Source: an uncultured Sphingomonadaceae bacterium (GTDB lineage: Bacteria > Pseudomonadota > Alphaproteobacteria > Sphingomonadales > Sphingomonadaceae). Taken from it: a stretch of DNA of 10,289 nucleotides. The DNA lies in contig CAMLGC010000088.1 in the NCBI GenBank assembly GCA_946479505.1, positions 1 through 10,289 of the forward strand, in the 5' to 3' direction. Below the pieces are notes generated by a model that saw only the letters and a program-made list of their open reading frames with translations, was not told where the DNA came from and made no database searches. Below are positions 1-6,830 of the stretch, piece by piece. How positions within the stretch are numbered: the stretch's first letter is position 1; the number at the start of each line of letters is the position of its first letter. A program made the position numbers and the translations under genes.

Positions 1-815
1 AGGCCATGCAGGCGGATTATGGAATTAAGTCCGACGGCGTGATCGGCAGCGACACCCTAGCGATCCTGAACCTATCGGACGCCGAACGCGCCCGCGCGAT
101 CGCTGTCAATATGGAGCGGCTGCGCTGGCTCGCCCGCACGCCTCCGAAGACGCGGATCGACGTTAACCTGGCCGCCGCCCGCCTCTCTTACTGGCGCGAT
201 GGTTCGATGGTGAACGGCCGCAAGGTGGTGGTGGGCGACCCCGAACATGAAACGCCGCAACTGGGCTCGCCGATATTCCGTTTGGTCGCCAACCCGACCT
301 GGACGGTGCCGCGCTCGATCCAGGAGAAGGAGATCGCGGGCAAGGGCGCAGCATACCTGCGGCGCAACAACATGGAGTGGCAGGACGGCTGGGTCGTCCA
401 GCAGCCCGGACCCAAGAACTCGCTCGGCCTCGTCAAATTCGACATGAAGAACGAGCACGCCATTTACCTTCACGACACACCCGCCAAGCCATTGTTCGAC
501 ATGGTGCAGCGCGCGCGCAGTCACGGCTGCGTACGGGTGGAGGATGCGCTCGGCTTTGCGCAAATGCTTGCCAAGGACGAAGGGGTGAGCGACCAATGGA
601 AGAAGGCGCGCACGACCGGTAAGGAAACATTCGTGTCGTTGCCACGCGAGATCCCTGTCCGGCTGCTCTACCAGACGGTGCTCATCGGCACCGACGGCGA
701 GCCGATCGTGCGCACTGACCCTTATGGCTGGAACGACCGCGTCGCCCGCGCGATCGGCTTCGGCGGCAGCCACACGTCGCGTGCGCAGGCCCGTGCAGGA
801 GACGTTGGACCCTGA
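1..815 (+). CDS. L,D-transpeptidase, YcbB/LdtD-like (5' partial)
   Basis: Peptidoglycan L,D-transpeptidase, which in this family makes 3-3 cross-links between stem peptides in the periplasm. The frame is open through the window's left edge, so the true start, signal peptide and N-terminal domain are missing. The Met at base 6 sits where peptidoglycan-binding domains normally have Phe (FQADYG-type motif, then DGVIG), so it is internal. Counting from that Met, the end of a PG_binding_1 domain covers about residues 1-22, the family motif ERLRWL about 37-42, NPTWTVP about 96-102, and the YkuD catalytic core holds HAIYLHDTP (151-159) and SHGCVRV (172-178) with nucleophile Cys175. It stops with TGA at 813-815. 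A weak hairpin follows (GTTGC at 821-825, GCAAC at 833-837). Family assignment is firm; membership of the YcbB-like long subfamily rests on the N-terminal PG-binding piece and the NPxWxVP motif. Confidence 0.93.
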   Translation, partial: AMQADYGIKSDGVIGSDTLAILNLSDAERARAIAVNMERLRWLARTPPKTRIDVNLAAARLSYWRDGSMVNGRKVVVGDPEHETPQLGSPIFRLVANPTWTVPRSIQEKEIAGKGAAYLRRNNMEWQDGWVVQQPGPKNSLGLVKFDMKNEHAIYLHDTPAKPLFDMVQRARSHGCVRVEDALGFAQMLAKDEGVSDQWKKARTTGKETFVSLPREIPVRLLYQTVLIGTDGEPIVRTDPYGWNDRVARAIGFGGSHTSRAQARAGDVGP

Positions 816-1433
816 GACCGGTTGCGCGCCAGGCAACTTGTATATGAACGATACTTGGGGGCCATTGCAATTTTACCGAACGGCTCCAATGCCGACGAGA
901 CAGCCATTCTCGCGCCATGCTGGTGCGTGAACGCAGCGGCAACGGCGCTGCACGAATAAGCGACCCGTCGGGGAACCGCTATCTGGTGTGGGGAACGACC
1001 TGGATTGGGGGAGATCTCCGTCCCGGTGTGTCAGCCGGATGGCTTGGGTCGAGAAGAAGATCGGACCGCGCATCCATTCGCCGGTGTTGGACGCCCGCCA
1101 GCCGGCGGAACCTGTGCTGATCTTGACCTGGCGTGGGAACTCGCCGCTTGGATCTTGCGATAAAGCGTGGAGCGACCAGGCCGGTGCGATCGAGGAGAGT
1201 GCCCGGCCGAAGGATGCGATCGTGCTGCTCAGGGATGTTGATCCTGCTTTGCTATGCCTTCCAATCGCTCCCCACGGGCAGGATTGAGGCCTGCGCTTGC
1301 CGCAGAAGGGCGCCCCGGCCGATCCGGACCGTGCTGTCCATGCGCACAGTGCAGTCGATAAGACGATCTCGGCCGGTCAATTCCATCTTCCAAGTGGCGA
1401 TCAGCGCCATCCGAGCAGGCAGGGACAACAGTG
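816..1433. other. 618 bp gene-poor gap
   Basis: This stretch lies between the convergent ends of the transpeptidase gene and ihfB. Several short open frames exist on both strands, but none has a recognisable domain together with a ribosome binding site. The most protein-like is a 52-codon minus-strand frame at 1252-1410 starting MALIATWKME, 23 bp downstream of the ihfB stop. It has no Shine-Dalgarno sequence and no family I recognise. A plus-strand frame at 988-1287 is also anonymous. The gap is probably intergenic or decayed sequence. Confidence 0.5.
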
Positions 1434-1712
1434 TCAGCTATTCAGCCTGGCGCACACGTCCTTGCCGGGCTTGAAGTGCGCAACGCGCTTTGCCGCGATC
1501 TCGACCGGCATGCCGCTCGCGGGATTGCGGCCGACGCGCGCGTCGCGCGCTCGCGTCGAAAACGCCCCGAACCCGCGCAGCTCGACCCGCCCGCCCGCAG
1601 CCAGCCGCGCGCTGATCTGATCGAAAAACGCGGTAACGACAGCCTCGATATCGCGCTGGCGAAGGTGAGGGTGTTCGTCGCATAGACAACGTACGAGATC
1701 GGAGCGCACCAT
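1434..1712 (-). CDS. ihfB: Integration host factor beta-like DNA-bending protein
   Basis: A 92-residue HU/IHF-family protein that, as a dimer (normally with IHF-alpha), binds and sharply bends DNA in transcription, replication and site-specific recombination. The whole fold is present: N-terminal helices (residues 1-40), the strand motif GGRVELRGFGAFS (about 40-52), the DNA-binding beta arm with GRNP (61-64, intercalating Pro64) and the terminal HFKPGK (79-84). RGFG plus ARxGRNP favours the beta subunit over HU. ATG is preceded by GGAG with a 6-base spacer. It starts 32 bp after the mucR stop on the same strand, so the two are probably co-transcribed. The segment after GRNP (ASGMPVEIAA) and the C-terminus (CARLNS) look less standard than a typical core sphingomonad copy, which suggests, but does not prove, that this is an accessory paralogue. 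Confidence 0.9.
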   Translation of the reverse strand: MVRSDLVRCLCDEHPHLRQRDIEAVVTAFFDQISARLAAGGRVELRGFGAFSTRARDARVGRNPASGMPVEIAAKRVAHFKPGKDVCARLNS

Positions 1713-1744
1713 CGTCTTCTCCGTTGCGTCGGGGGATGCCGGAG

Positions 1745-2251
1745 CTACCCTTGTCGCGCGCGCTTGCCGCGCCCGCGGCCATTGGACGCGGGCGCGCCGG
1801 CCTTTGCCGCGGATGCCTGGGCGGCGCGACCTTTCTGGCCAAGGCCGATTTTCTTGGCCATGTCTCGACGCTGCTTGGAGTAGTTCTCCGCAACCATCGG
1901 ATAATCGGCCTTGAGATCGTAACGGGAGCGATATTCCTCCGGTGTCAGTCCGTGCGTCGAGAGATGGCGACGCAGCGTCCGATATGGCTTGCCGTTGATC
2001 ATCGAGATGATGTGATCCTTCGACGCGAGCGACTTGCGCACGGACACTGCGGGCACATGCTCGCTCGTCTGTTGGCCGCCGGCACCGCCCTCTTCGCCGC
2101 CCGGATCGGTAAGATCGCGCACCGTCGCGTGCATCTTGCGCAGGAATTCAGGCACCTCTTCCGCGCTTGCGCGGTTGTTCGGGTTACCGAGCCACGCGAT
2201 CGTCAGCTCGGTCGCAAGATCGACGAGATCAGGATTTGTCTCTTCGGTCAT
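1745..2251 (-). CDS. mucR: MucR/Ros-family transcriptional regulator, cysteine-less variant
   Basis: A 168-residue MucR/Ros regulator. In alphaproteobacteria these bind AT-rich DNA, often act like H-NS, and control exopolysaccharide, surface and virulence genes. The N-terminal helical oligomerisation region (residues 5-45, LATELTIAWLGN) is followed by a Gly/Glu/Gln linker, then the DNA-binding domain at about 72-138 with RRHLSTHGLTPEEYR and YDLKADYPMV. The two zinc-ligand cysteines of Ros (CxxC) are Ser83 and Asn86 here; His96 and His100 remain. This variant occurs in sphingomonads and is not in itself a defect. The tail (139-168) is Ala/Gly/Arg/Lys-rich. I chose the ATG at 2251 because GGGAG lies five bases upstream and the sequence from MTEETNPDL matches family N-termini. 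The open frame extends to 2395, but that extra segment is not family-like. Likely operon with ihfB downstream. Confidence 0.92.
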   Translation of the reverse strand: MTEETNPDLVDLATELTIAWLGNPNNRASAEEVPEFLRKMHATVRDLTDPGGEEGGAGGQQTSEHVPAVSVRKSLASKDHIISMINGKPYRTLRRHLSTHGLTPEEYRSRYDLKADYPMVAENYSKQRRDMAKKIGLGQKGRAAQASAAKAGAPASNGRGRGKRARQG

Positions 2252-2304
2252 GATCGCTCCCTTTGTACGGCGCAGGCATGTGGTGCGCGGGCGCGCGCGT
2301 TGCG

Positions 2305-2637
2305 TCAACTGCTCTTGTGTACCAGCGCTTGCTCGCGCTGCTCGCGTCGCACCATGATGGCCGTTATGCGGAAGGCGCCATAGAGCACCGCGCAATCATC
2401 GTCGGTAAGCTCGACCAGCCCGAAATTGACGACCAGCCCGCCAAGCTCGATCGGATGAGGCGTGCGCTCGCGGCGCTTCACCTTCTACTCGCTCGTGGCA
2501 TATCGTGCTCGCGCCAGCATCCGCCGTTTGCGCGCCGCCGATATCCGGCGCAGTGCCTTTGCCGTCGCGTGGAGCGCGGTTCGCACGCTGGCGGACCGCT
2601 TCAACCGCGGCAACGATGTCGGGCTGATCCCGGCCAT
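2305..2637 (-). pseudogene. traD: TraD-like conjugal transfer gene, interrupted by in-frame TAG
   Basis: Minus-strand codons 2479-2305 read KRRERTPHPIELGGLV, then FGLVELTDDDCAVLYGA. This is the core of the small TraD proteins found next to MobQ-type relaxase genes on alphaproteobacterial plasmids (IELGGLV, GLVELTDDDRA, LYGAL). The same frame continues upstream through a TAG at 2485-2487 into a basic helix ALRRISAARKRRMLARARY, just the kind of segment that precedes the core in intact members. One nonsense codon therefore splits the gene. Downstream of LYGA the sequence diverges from the expected TRP/Arg-rich ending and stops at 2305-2307, so the 3' end may also be damaged. A GTG at 2481 could start a 58-residue product, but its ribosome binding site is poor. 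The 5' limit (ATG at 2637, 7 bp after the clc stop) is uncertain. Family call from motif recall; the decay is inferred. Confidence 0.6.
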
Positions 2638-2644
2638 GAACCGT

Positions 2645-3937
2645 TTATGGTGCGCGCGGCGAAAAAGTCGCGGCAAGGCCATTATAGAGCTTTTCGCGGC
2701 AGACGAGCTGGCTCGTCTGGTCTGCCACCAGCGCGGCGGCGATCATCGGCAGCATGAGCCCGCGGTTGGCGGTGGTCTCACTGAGGATGAATACCGCCGT
2801 CAGTGGCGCGCGAACGACGCCGGTGAAATAGGCGACCATGCCGAGCAGCACGACCGCGCTCGCGGGCTCGCCGGGGAAGATCCAGCGCAACATGTTCCCG
2901 AAGCCCGCGCCGGTGGAGAGGCTGGGTGAGAAGATTCCGCCGGGCAGCCCCGCAACTGCCGTCCCCAATGTAGCAACGAACTTGGCAAAACCGAACCAGA
3001 TCGGCGCATCCGCACCGGTGATGATCGCGCGCGCCGGGCTGTACCCCGTGCCCCAGGTGAGCCCCGTGGCGGCCCCGATCGCGCCCACGACCGCGCCGCA
3101 AAGAACGGCGAACAGGATCGGCCGGGCGCGCAGGCGCCCAACGAGCCCGGTAGTCGCACGCGCCGCCTCCAGGATCAGCCTTGCAAAAGCGCCCCCGGTC
3201 AGTCCACCGAGCACGCCTGCCACCGGCGCGATCACGAGCGCCGCACCCACGCCGAGCGAGGTGTCGATCAAGCCGAAATAGACGTAATCGCCCGCCAGGC
3301 CGGAGGCGACCGCGCCCGAGATCAGGATCGCCGTCATCACCAGCAGCGCCATGCGCTGCTCGTAGGCGGCGGCAAGCTCCTCGATCGCGAAGGCAATCCC
3401 GGCGAGTGGGGTGTTGAAGGCCGCTGCAACGCCCGCCGCGCCGCCGGCGATAATCATCGAGGCGCGCATCTGCACGGCGAGCGTGCGGTGCCACAGCGTC
3501 ATGACGCCGGTGGCGAGCTGGACCGTCGGGCCCTCCCGGCCGACGGATGCGCCGCACAGAAGGCCGAACAGCGTGAGCACCGCCTTGAACAACGCGGTCG
3601 GCATCGAGATCAGCGCCCGTGCTGCCGCCTCGGGATCGGCGCGGGCAGCAATGACCTGCGGAATGCCCGAGCCGCGCGCGTCGGGCGCGCATCGGTTGGT
3701 GAGCCAGACAATCGCTGCGAATCCCGCCGGCGTGAGCAGCAGCGGGAGGTTGGGATAGCGCAGATAGAGCGCCGCAAAGAGGCTCCCCGCCTCGTCCGAC
3801 ATCCTCGCGAAGAGGATTGCGATCAGGCCGATGCTGATCGCGCCGCCGACCATTGCAATGCGGCGGCGAAAGATCTGCGAGGTCGGCCCGCGCTGGCGCA
3901 TCAGCGCGCGCAGCCGGTGCAGAGTCCAACGCTTCAC
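2645..3937 (-). CDS. CLC-family chloride channel / Cl-/H+ antiporter
   Basis: A 430-residue inner-membrane CLC protein, near-full length for a bacterial ClcA-type exchanger without a CBS domain. Signature motifs occur in order: GSGIP (89-93, selectivity Ser90), GREGP (133-137, gating Glu135), PLAGIAFAIEE (177-187), GGIFSP (333-338) and a near-terminal Tyr418 in KLYNGLA that matches the inner-gate Tyr of ClcA. The Glu pair at 186-187 matches the position of the internal proton-transfer glutamate, which favours a 2Cl-/H+ antiporter over a passive channel. The first possible start in frame is GTG at 3937; an upstream in-frame TAA excludes a longer form. No clear Shine-Dalgarno precedes it, and ATG at 3901 is an alternative that leaves the membrane core intact. 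A likely role is acid or osmotic stress tolerance, by family analogy. Confidence 0.93.
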   Translation of the reverse strand: MKRWTLHRLRALMRQRGPTSQIFRRRIAMVGGAISIGLIAILFARMSDEAGSLFAALYLRYPNLPLLLTPAGFAAIVWLTNRCAPDARGSGIPQVIAARADPEAAARALISMPTALFKAVLTLFGLLCGASVGREGPTVQLATGVMTLWHRTLAVQMRASMIIAGGAAGVAAAFNTPLAGIAFAIEELAAAYEQRMALLVMTAILISGAVASGLAGDYVYFGLIDTSLGVGAALVIAPVAGVLGGLTGGAFARLILEAARATTGLVGRLRARPILFAVLCGAVVGAIGAATGLTWGTGYSPARAIITGADAPIWFGFAKFVATLGTAVAGLPGGIFSPSLSTGAGFGNMLRWIFPGEPASAVVLLGMVAYFTGVVRAPLTAVFILSETTANRGLMLPMIAAALVADQTSQLVCREKLYNGLAATFSPRAP

Positions 3938-4149
3938 GAATGGGGGAGGCGAGTCGAGAACGGCATGACCGGCTTCTTAGACCGACCTGGACACCTTTTG
4001 CACCGCACGTCATCAATGCAGCGCGCCGTTCGCAAGATCCACGCGGACGCCCCCGCCCCAAGCCTCGCGGGCCTTACAAAGAGCGTCGGGGCTGTTAAGC
4101 ATGGCCCACGGAGGCACACTCGTTTGTCCCGCTATCAGGGAGAAGCAAG

Positions 4150-4413
4150 GTGCGGCTCTACCATTTTGAGGTGCGCACGGAGACCCACGTGAGGCTCACG
4201 GAGGGGGTGGAGCTATGATCCACGGCCGCGCGCGTCGAGGCCGCCAAACGCATCGGCGGGTTGCCCAAGGAGCACGCCGGACAGATATGGGTCGATCAAG
4301 ACTGGCAAATGAACGTCACCGACGTACACGGGATGATTCTGTATGTCCTTCGCGTCTCTGTGATGAAGGCGGCCGCCACCGGTGAGGGGGCTAGCACTCA
4401 GTCCGGCGCTTAG
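4150..4413 (+). pseudogene. DUF6894-type small protein gene interrupted by in-frame TGA
   Basis: Reading from GTG at 4150, with a strong GGGAG seven bases upstream, the frame gives VRLYHFEVRTETHVRLTEGVEL and then TGA at 4216-4218. The same frame continues STAARVEAAKRIGG through QIWVDQDWQMNVTDVHG and LYVLRVSV to a TAG at 4411-4413. The joined 86-residue reading has the outline of DUF6894 proteins, common in alphaproteobacteria: a short beta-strand start (RYYFHxR), EGVEL followed by an Ala/Arg-rich helix (AARxEA), then a strand pair ending in D-x-x-G-x-x-L-x-x-L-x-V. The match continues on both sides of the TGA without a frame change, so a point mutation, or a sequencing error, is the simplest explanation. 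No start codon with a ribosome binding site follows the stop. It is divergent from clc and convergent with the DUF3606 gene. The family's function is unknown. Confidence 0.65.
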
Positions 4414-4458
4414 CCTGCGCGGCTTGCGCCCGTCGTTCTTACGCTTCAGAATCCACCT

Positions 4459-5148
4459 TCACGCGAGCGCGTTGGCGGGTTCCCGCTTTCCCAGATACTG
4501 CTCAACGTCCGCCGCGCCATTGCCGACGGTATCGACCGCTCGCTGGAGATCGTCCCGATCCACGTTGAATTTCTTCGTCCAGTATCGAACTTCATATTCT
4601 TCGCCCATAGAGACGCGTGACGCATCCTGCGGAGCGCGATTAGCTATGCCGCCGTCGCTCGATTTGTGAGGCTTGCGCCTAACAGGTGCCGATGCCCGCC
4701 TTGTCTTGGGCCGTGCGGCGTTTGCGGACTCTGTCTTCGGCTCGGACGCCAATTTTGAACCGCGACGGGACTTCCGCTTGGCCCCCGACTTCCTCGTGGT
4801 AGCCGGCTCTGGCTCAACGGCTTTCGTGGTAGATCTGGGCTTTGCTCCCGACCGGGGCTTGAGCGGCGCGCGCGCCGCCTTTCGCCCGGTCCGCGTTGCC
4901 GTCGCAGTGCTGGCTGTAACCGCGCGCCGCGAACGCACGAGCGCAATGCCAATCGCCGCTGCGGCAGCCGCAGCGACTGCTACGAGGGTGCCAGCAAACC
5001 TCGAGGGGATGGCACTGCCGCTCTCAATCGCGTCACCCTCGTTCGCTGAACCTTCAGAAGAAGGCGTCGGCGCCTGATGCGGGTGTGGCGGCTCAACGAG
5101 CGGATAAGGAGGCTGGTTACCCGGCGGAATGGGTGGCGAATCAGTCAC
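4459..5148 (-). CDS. Membrane-anchored basic DUF3606-domain protein
   Basis: A 229-residue protein in three parts. Residues 1-50 are Pro-rich and acidic. Residues 51-71 (FAGTLVAVAAAAAAAIGIALV) form one probable transmembrane helix, followed by RSRR. Residues 72-175 are a low-complexity Ala/Lys/Arg/Pro/Ser/Thr region resembling histone H1 tails or the basic C-terminus of bacterial HU-like proteins. Residues 178-221 are a DUF3606 domain (SRVSMGEEYEVRYWTKKF, then DLQRAV and VGNGAADVEQYLG), a small helical domain often found alone in proteobacteria. I chose GTG at 5148 because AGGA lies five bases upstream; the frame is open to a TTG at 5184 that has no such signal. The Arg-rich flank after the helix predicts the long tail is cytoplasmic, where it could bind nucleic acid; this is inference. 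The DUF3606 match is firm, function unknown. Confidence 0.8.
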   Translation of the reverse strand: MTDSPPIPPGNQPPYPLVEPPHPHQAPTPSSEGSANEGDAIESGSAIPSRFAGTLVAVAAAAAAAIGIALVRSRRAVTASTATATRTGRKAARAPLKPRSGAKPRSTTKAVEPEPATTRKSGAKRKSRRGSKLASEPKTESANAARPKTRRASAPVRRKPHKSSDGGIANRAPQDASRVSMGEEYEVRYWTKKFNVDRDDLQRAVDTVGNGAADVEQYLGKREPANALA

Positions 5149-5622
5149 GGCTGTCCTCTCAGATGGTCGATCTGCCAGGCTCAACGCGCGAGCCCAAACT
5201 TGGCTTCCCAGGGCGGCCGGCAGCGAGAATCCCCTAATGCCGACCTCCCGACGCGGCGTGCGTAGCGCCCGAGGCGGTGATACGTTAGCTCATCGATTGG
5301 GCGAACGACGGACCTTGAGCGCCAGGCAAACCGGAACGAAAGCTATCACGTCGTCTGAGCAGATAAATAGACGGGCAGGAATCGGCCCAACTCAGAAGTT
5401 GGACAGCAGAGATCCACTTCGGGTCAAAGATTGTTGGTCGGCGTTGTCGCAATAAATCCGCGCTGGGCGATGTACAAATCAGGCTCAGCCCTTCGCGTGC
5501 CCCTGCCAGCACTCGGCCATGATCTGCCGACGCTAATCGCGAAGAGAGTGACTCGCATTAGGAACGAAGGCGGCGCCCGATCGCTCTTTCGCCTGGCCGC
5601 GTCGGCCACAAGGAATCCGGAC
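5149..5622. other. 474 bp divergent intergenic region
   Basis: This region separates the divergent DUF3606 (-) and manganese catalase (+) genes and should hold both promoters. I see a small perfect inverted repeat at 5387-5402 but no convincing -35/-10 pair. An open frame runs in phase with the catalase gene from 5431, but its first 64 codons are not catalase-like and a good ribosome binding site sits at the conserved start instead. No other gene is visible. Confidence 0.55.
5387..5402. repeat. Short inverted repeat (CCAACT / AGTTGG)
   Basis: Two perfect 6-base arms, CCAACT at 5387-5392 and AGTTGG at 5397-5402, are separated by CAGA. The repeat lies between the divergent DUF3606 and catalase genes, about 220 bp upstream of the catalase start. 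It could be an operator or a chance palindrome; I assign no binding protein. Confidence 0.3.
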
Positions 5623-6570
5623 ATGTTCATGCACAACAAGCGGTTGCAATATACCGTACGCGTAGCCGAGCCCAACCCCGTGCTCGCGTCCCTCTTGCTC
5701 GAACAGTTCGGCGGCGCCGACGGCGAGCTGGCGGCGGCGATGCGCTATTTCACCCAGGGCCTTGGTGAACTCGACGATGGCCGCAAGGACCTCTTGCTCG
5801 ACATCGCCACGGAGGAGTTGAGCCACCTTGAGGTGATCGGATCAATCGTCGCCATGCTCAACAAGGGTATCAAGGCGCAGCTGTCCGAGGCCGCGATGGA
5901 GGAGGCCGAGCTCTACCTCTCAATGACCGCCGGCGGCAACAGCCACACGCAGTCTTTGCTCTATGGGGGCGGTCCGGCGCTGACCAACTCGTCGGGCGTG
6001 CCGTGGAGCGGGGCCTATATCGACAGCCGCGGCGATCCGACCTGCGATCTCCGGTCAAACATCGCCGCCGAGAGCCGCGCCAAGATCATCTACGAACGCC
6101 TTATCAACATTACCGACGATCCCGGCATCAAGGACGCGCTCGGGTTTCTGATGACCCGCGAGGTCGCGCACCAGAAGTCCTTTGAAAAGGCGCTTTACGC
6201 GATCGAAAACAACTTCCCGCCGGGTAAGCTGCCGGGAATTGAGAAGTTTGCCAATATGTACGTCAACACATCGCAGGGCGACGGCGATGCCGATGGGCCA
6301 TGGAACAGCGGCGAACAGTGGGACCGCATCGACGATCTCCAGGATACGCTGGCGATGGACGGCGGCGACGGCATGGCGACGGTGAAGCTCGACAAAGACG
6401 AGCAGACGGTCGCCGATAAACTCGCCAAGCGCACCGCATCCGACCCATCGACCGATCCGGAAACGGGTGCGGATCTCGGCGCGGGTCCGGGCGCGGGACT
6501 GATTACCGGGGAGGATATGGGTGGCGCCAAAGACATGAAGGACGCCGAAAAGATGGCTGACGCGCTCTAG
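5623..6570 (+). CDS. Manganese catalase
   Basis: A 315-residue non-haem dimanganese catalase (KatN-like) that converts hydrogen peroxide to water and oxygen in the cytoplasm. The family N-terminus MFMHNKRLQY is intact and is preceded by AGGA eight bases upstream, so ATG 5623 is the start although the frame is open from 5431. The five metal ligands are all visible: Glu35 (in GADGELAAA), Glu65 and His68 (in TEELSHLE), Glu150 (in NIAAESRA) and His183 (in TREVAHQ). The ferritin-like four-helix core covers about residues 20-200. The tail after about residue 235 is acidic and Gly-rich (GDGDADGPWNSG, then GAGPGAGLITGEDMGG), as in many proteobacterial members. A GC-rich hairpin follows the stop. Likely protects against peroxide during desiccation or stationary phase; no oxidative-stress operator was identified. 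Confidence 0.95.
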   Translation: MFMHNKRLQYTVRVAEPNPVLASLLLEQFGGADGELAAAMRYFTQGLGELDDGRKDLLLDIATEELSHLEVIGSIVAMLNKGIKAQLSEAAMEEAELYLSMTAGGNSHTQSLLYGGGPALTNSSGVPWSGAYIDSRGDPTCDLRSNIAAESRAKIIYERLINITDDPGIKDALGFLMTREVAHQKSFEKALYAIENNFPPGKLPGIEKFANMYVNTSQGDGDADGPWNSGEQWDRIDDLQDTLAMDGGDGMATVKLDKDEQTVADKLAKRTASDPSTDPETGADLGAGPGAGLITGEDMGGAKDMKDAEKMADAL

Positions 6571-6582
6571 GCTGTTTCCAGC

Positions 6583-6616
6583 GGCACCGGCGCCAAAGGT
6601 TGTGGCGCCGGGTGCC
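6583..6616 (+). terminator. Candidate terminator hairpin after Mn catalase
   Basis: GGCACCGGCGCC (6583-6594) and GGCGCCGGGTGCC (6604-6616) pair as a 12-base GC stem with one bulged G and a 9-base loop, 13 bases after the catalase stop. Only TTCT follows instead of a T-run, so intrinsic termination may be inefficient. Position and stability make a terminator or 3'-end stabiliser the best guess. Confidence 0.5.
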
Positions 6617-6729
6617 TTCTGGTCCGCCACTTCGGCTCCTCGTGCTGCTCGCGGCGCGTTACAAGGCGACATTCTGCCTACCTTGCGCGTCTGCGTCGCC
6701 GCCGAACGCGAAATGACGCAGCGGCCAAC

Positions 6730-6757
6730 TTGTGCCTTGTCTCGACACCGGTATCAC
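6730..6757 (+). promoter_or_regulatory. Candidate promoter of the PHB depolymerase gene
   Basis: TTGTGC (6730-6735) and TATCAC (6752-6757) are separated by 16 bases, each matching about half or more of the sigma-70 consensus. The predicted transcription start falls on or next to the palindromic element at 6762-6776, a layout suited to repression. Weak matches; alternatives are possible. Confidence 0.3.
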
Positions 6758-6761
6758 TACA

Positions 6762-6776
6762 TTGTGCGCTGCAACA
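6762..6776. promoter_or_regulatory. Candidate PhaR-like operator
   Basis: TTGTGCGCTGCAACA is an imperfect palindrome built around TGC/GCA, of the kind PhaR-type PHB regulators bind upstream of phasin and other PHB genes in alphaproteobacteria. It lies 55 bases upstream of a PHB depolymerase gene, just after a possible -10 element. Context and motif agree; identification is from recall of the consensus, not a matrix scan. Confidence 0.4.
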
Positions 6777-6830
6777 TAACTGCGAGCGCCGACGTTCAGG
6801 TGTCTGCGATCCGCTCTGAGGAAGCACGAC

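Noticed and set aside
72..836. 254-codon minus-strand open frame over the transpeptidase gene
   Set aside because: It is antisense to a gene with clear catalytic motifs, its translation has no domain, and long antisense frames are expected in high-GC DNA.
2778..4061. 427-codon minus-strand frame overlapping clc
   Set aside because: Shifted-frame shadow of the CLC gene; the overlapping frame carries every CLC signature.
4216..4218. TGA as a selenocysteine codon
   Set aside because: DUF6894 proteins have no conserved Cys at this position and no stem-loop of SECIS type is evident after the TGA.
5329..5580. GGAAC elements (near 5334 and 5562) as EcfG general-stress promoters for the catalase
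   Set aside because: Neither has the CGTT -10 partner at 16-17 bases spacing.
5431..5622. 64-residue N-terminal extension of the Mn catalase
   Set aside because: Sequence is unlike catalases; the family start MFMHNKRLQY has its own AGGA ribosome binding site.
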